Source: Dasyornis broadbenti | Lineage: Eukaryota; Chordata; Aves; Passeriformes; Dasyornithidae | Reading direction: 5' to 3' | NCBI GenBank assembly: GCA_013397935.1 | Contig: VZRN01006300.1 | Span: 510,329 to 574,328, forward strand | DNA length: 64,000 nt | Shown here: positions 62,612 to 64,000 of the stretch, one piece after another | Layout of the letters: every line of letters starts with the position of its first letter | Position numbering within the stretch: the first letter of the stretch is position 1 | The notes under the pieces: generated by a model | Told to the model about the DNA's origin: nothing | What the model saw: only the letters and a program-made list of their open reading frames with translations | Databases searched by the model: none | Made by a program: the position numbers and the translations under genes

Positions 62612-62758
62612 TCATAAGGCCACTCGGATGCAGTGGTGTTTGAGTTTGCAGGGCAAGACTCCTTTGTTTAGTTGATAGAATTCAACAAGCTGGATTAGAT
62701 CACTGAATTTGGTGTTCCCATCATCCAGACTGAAAAATATCTGTCCATCATCTTCACA
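62612..62758 (-). CDS. GRB10: GRB10 last coding exon: SH2 C-terminal half and stop
   Basis: The minus-strand acceptor TTTTCCTAG| is followed by 48 codons and TGA (62612-62614). The peptide starts CEDDGQIFFSLDDGNTKFSD and ends KLKHHCIRVAL, the distinctive C-terminus of the GRB7/10/14 adaptor family. The CEDDG and HHCIRVAL wording fits GRB10 rather than GRB14 or GRB7. GRB10 is a cytosolic adaptor that binds activated insulin and IGF1 receptors and dampens their signalling; this exon supplies the second half of the SH2 fold. The exon begins in phase 0, joining the preceding exon at ILP|CEDD. The GRB10-DDC gene order supports the call. Confidence 0.95.
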   Translation of the reverse strand, partial: CEDDGQIFFSLDDGNTKFSDLIQLVEFYQLNKGVLPCKLKHHCIRVAL

Positions 62759-63599
62759 CTAGGAAAACAAAACATCCTTTTCAAGTCAGGCTGTGCATGA
62801 AGAGATACAAGCATGGCAAAACTTAAAGAGTACCACCAGTGTGTCACATAAATAAATGATGGGCACTTGGTTGTTGCTTGTTTGACCAAACAACCCAGTG
62901 CCACCAGTTCTTTGTGAAACCATGCACAGCACTAGAAAAGACACACATTAACCCAACTTGTAACATTTTGTTTATGAGAGTGAAAGCTAGTGGGCAGAGT
63001 AATTGGATGTTGTACTGACAGCGCTGGCATTCATTAGATAAAACAAAAACACCCCAAAAGTATTTGTAAGCTGTTTGTAAAATTGGCTGGCTAAACAAAG
63101 GAAGAGGGTTTGGAACAATAAAAAGGTCTACATAATCTTAAATTGTTGGTGCTTTTATTGATCAAGATTAAAATCAAATTGTTTCCCAACATCTCAGTGT
63201 AACATTATTTGAAGCTTGACATTTTATTCTGGATGACTTCCAGAATAGAACTTTTCAAAGTTTCTCTGAGTTATTCTATGTTTGCCTAAGTGACCGGGAG
63301 ACAACAGCTGCTGTTGTTACTGTCAGTCACAAAGAAAAAATTCTGTGCATTACACAGACTTGTGTACTGTAGTGACTTACACTAGTTTTCCAGCTGTTAA
63401 TCAAACATTTGTTAATCAAATGTTAATCAATAATTTTAATCACTGACATTTGGCAATTCTAAATATTTGCTAATATACTTGCTAATGGAAACATACTTGT
63501 TAATTACATCACTAATAAGAGGTCTCCTCAGATGCTGGCAAAAGCTTCATGGTTTAAAATTTCAGGTTTTGTTGTCGTTATCAAAAATAATCTACTTAC
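62759..63599 (-). other. GRB10: GRB10 last intron (841 bp)
   Basis: Intron between the two SH2 exons. Contains three closely spaced GTTAATCA words at 63396, 63411 and 63422; otherwise nothing was recognised. Confidence 0.8.
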
Positions 63600-63693
63600 C
63601 GGCAAGATTTGAAAATGCTTTATTTTTTGATGATGGCATAACGTAAGTACAAATGCCTTTGGATTGCTTTGGCTGTCCCGGAGAAGAAATAAT
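63600..63693 (-). CDS. GRB10: GRB10 penultimate exon: SH2 phosphotyrosine-binding strand
   Basis: 94 nt; acceptor TCTCCTAG|, donor CCG|GTAAGT. After one base completing a split codon it encodes LFLLRDSQSNPKAFVLTLCH followed by HQKIKHFQILP. FLLRDS is the family's version of the FLVRES motif, and its Arg holds phosphotyrosine. The junction phase with the final exon is correct. Upstream exons lie beyond the right edge. Confidence 0.95.
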
Positions 63694-64000
63694 CTAGGAG
63701 AGAACATTTTTAAGAACAAATTGAATACCACCATCTATTTCTTCTTAAATAATCAGAACTACTAAGAAATTTTGTGCCACTGCCAAACTCTTTAGTTGCA
63801 TTAAGAGGCGATTCCATAACTGCAATTTGCTTTCAATTATTATACCATGGCTATGCAACATTAACAGATGAAGAAACAAGAAGTGCAAGATACATGATGG
63901 TAGTTCTTCCCCTAAGAATGTACCTATGAGGCTTTTTTAAGGTTCCCTCTAACTCAGCTTTCCGTTAATGATATGTACTAGCATGAAGAAAATGTTATCA
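63694..64000 (-). other. GRB10: GRB10 intron (partial, right edge)
   Basis: Sequence upstream of the penultimate exon; no further exon was recognised before the window ends. Confidence 0.7.

Noticed and set aside
62612..63693. GRB14 or GRB7 instead of GRB10
   Set aside because: The last-exon wording (ILP|CEDDG, HHCIRVAL) fits GRB10, whereas GRB14 and GRB7 differ at these places, and the neighbouring DDC supports GRB10.
1..64000. Bacterial-type operons, CRISPR arrays, phage or integrative elements
   Set aside because: Spliced vertebrate genes, CR1 repeats and the absence of dense open frames exclude a prokaryotic or phage origin.
1..64000. FIGNL1, which neighbours DDC on its 3' side in mammals
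   Set aside because: No FIGNL1 sequence was seen; DDC itself is cut at exon 10, so FIGNL1 would be beyond the left edge.

Overview
The window is vertebrate genomic DNA, almost certainly from a bird. Coding sequence is split into short exons with GT/AG junctions. The interspersed repeats are dominated by CR1 LINE fragments, whose 3' ends carry the CR1 hallmark of ATTCTRTG-type octamers and a 'GGTTGGAAGG(G)ACC'-like stretch. One avian-type endogenous-retrovirus LTR is also present. No prokaryotic gene organisation, CRISPR array or tRNA was seen. Two short N gaps (15363-15396 and 46915-46943) mark it as assembled sequence. Two cellular genes are supported, both on the minus strand. DDC (aromatic L-amino-acid decarboxylase) enters at the right near 37.8 kb and leaves the window at the left edge. 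It has a non-coding exon 1 (37742 to about 37815, with a TATATA box just upstream) and nine coding exons (2 to 10) at 31822-32057, 25536-25649, 24744-24863, 20175-20309, 16399-16542, 9857-9923, 7659-7753, 5741-5808 and 419-495. All intron phases fit, and the exons join into 340 complete codons plus the first base of codon 341, with no stop or frameshift. Counting from the chosen ATG puts His192, Thr246, Asp271, Lys303 and Tyr332 exactly at their known mammalian numbers. The last about 140 residues (exons 11 onward) lie outside the window to the left. GRB10 (growth-factor-receptor-bound adaptor) is represented by its 3' end only: two exons encoding the C-terminal part of its SH2 domain (63600-63693 and 62612-62758), followed by a roughly 3-kb 3'UTR ending at an AATAAA near 59.63 kb. 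The order GRB10 then DDC, in the same orientation, is the amniote arrangement; in mouse this pair forms an imprinted cluster. Between them lies about 21.8 kb without a recognisable protein gene (37.8-59.6 kb). It holds an LTR-like segment (42.1-42.5 kb), CR1 copies (48.7-49.2 and 54.7-55.0 kb), a probable older LINE remnant (49.6-50.3 kb), and a striking GC-rich CpG island (about 53.7-54.7 kb). The left edge of the island has a near-perfect HNF1 site and, about 200 bp further in the DDC direction, a strong minus-strand splice donor. This makes it a candidate alternative (non-neuronal type) first exon for DDC. Introns of DDC hold further CR1 fragments, including an ORF1/esterase-domain piece (2.0-2.8 kb), a piece with reverse-transcriptase coding remains beside exon 5, and a mosaic of CR1 pieces at 28.6-30.3 kb. 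The most unexpected item is a 72-nt near-complete hairpin in DDC intron 1 (32809-32880) with a 15-bp perfect stem and 9-nt loop, which has the size and shape of a microRNA precursor or a very short inverted-repeat element.
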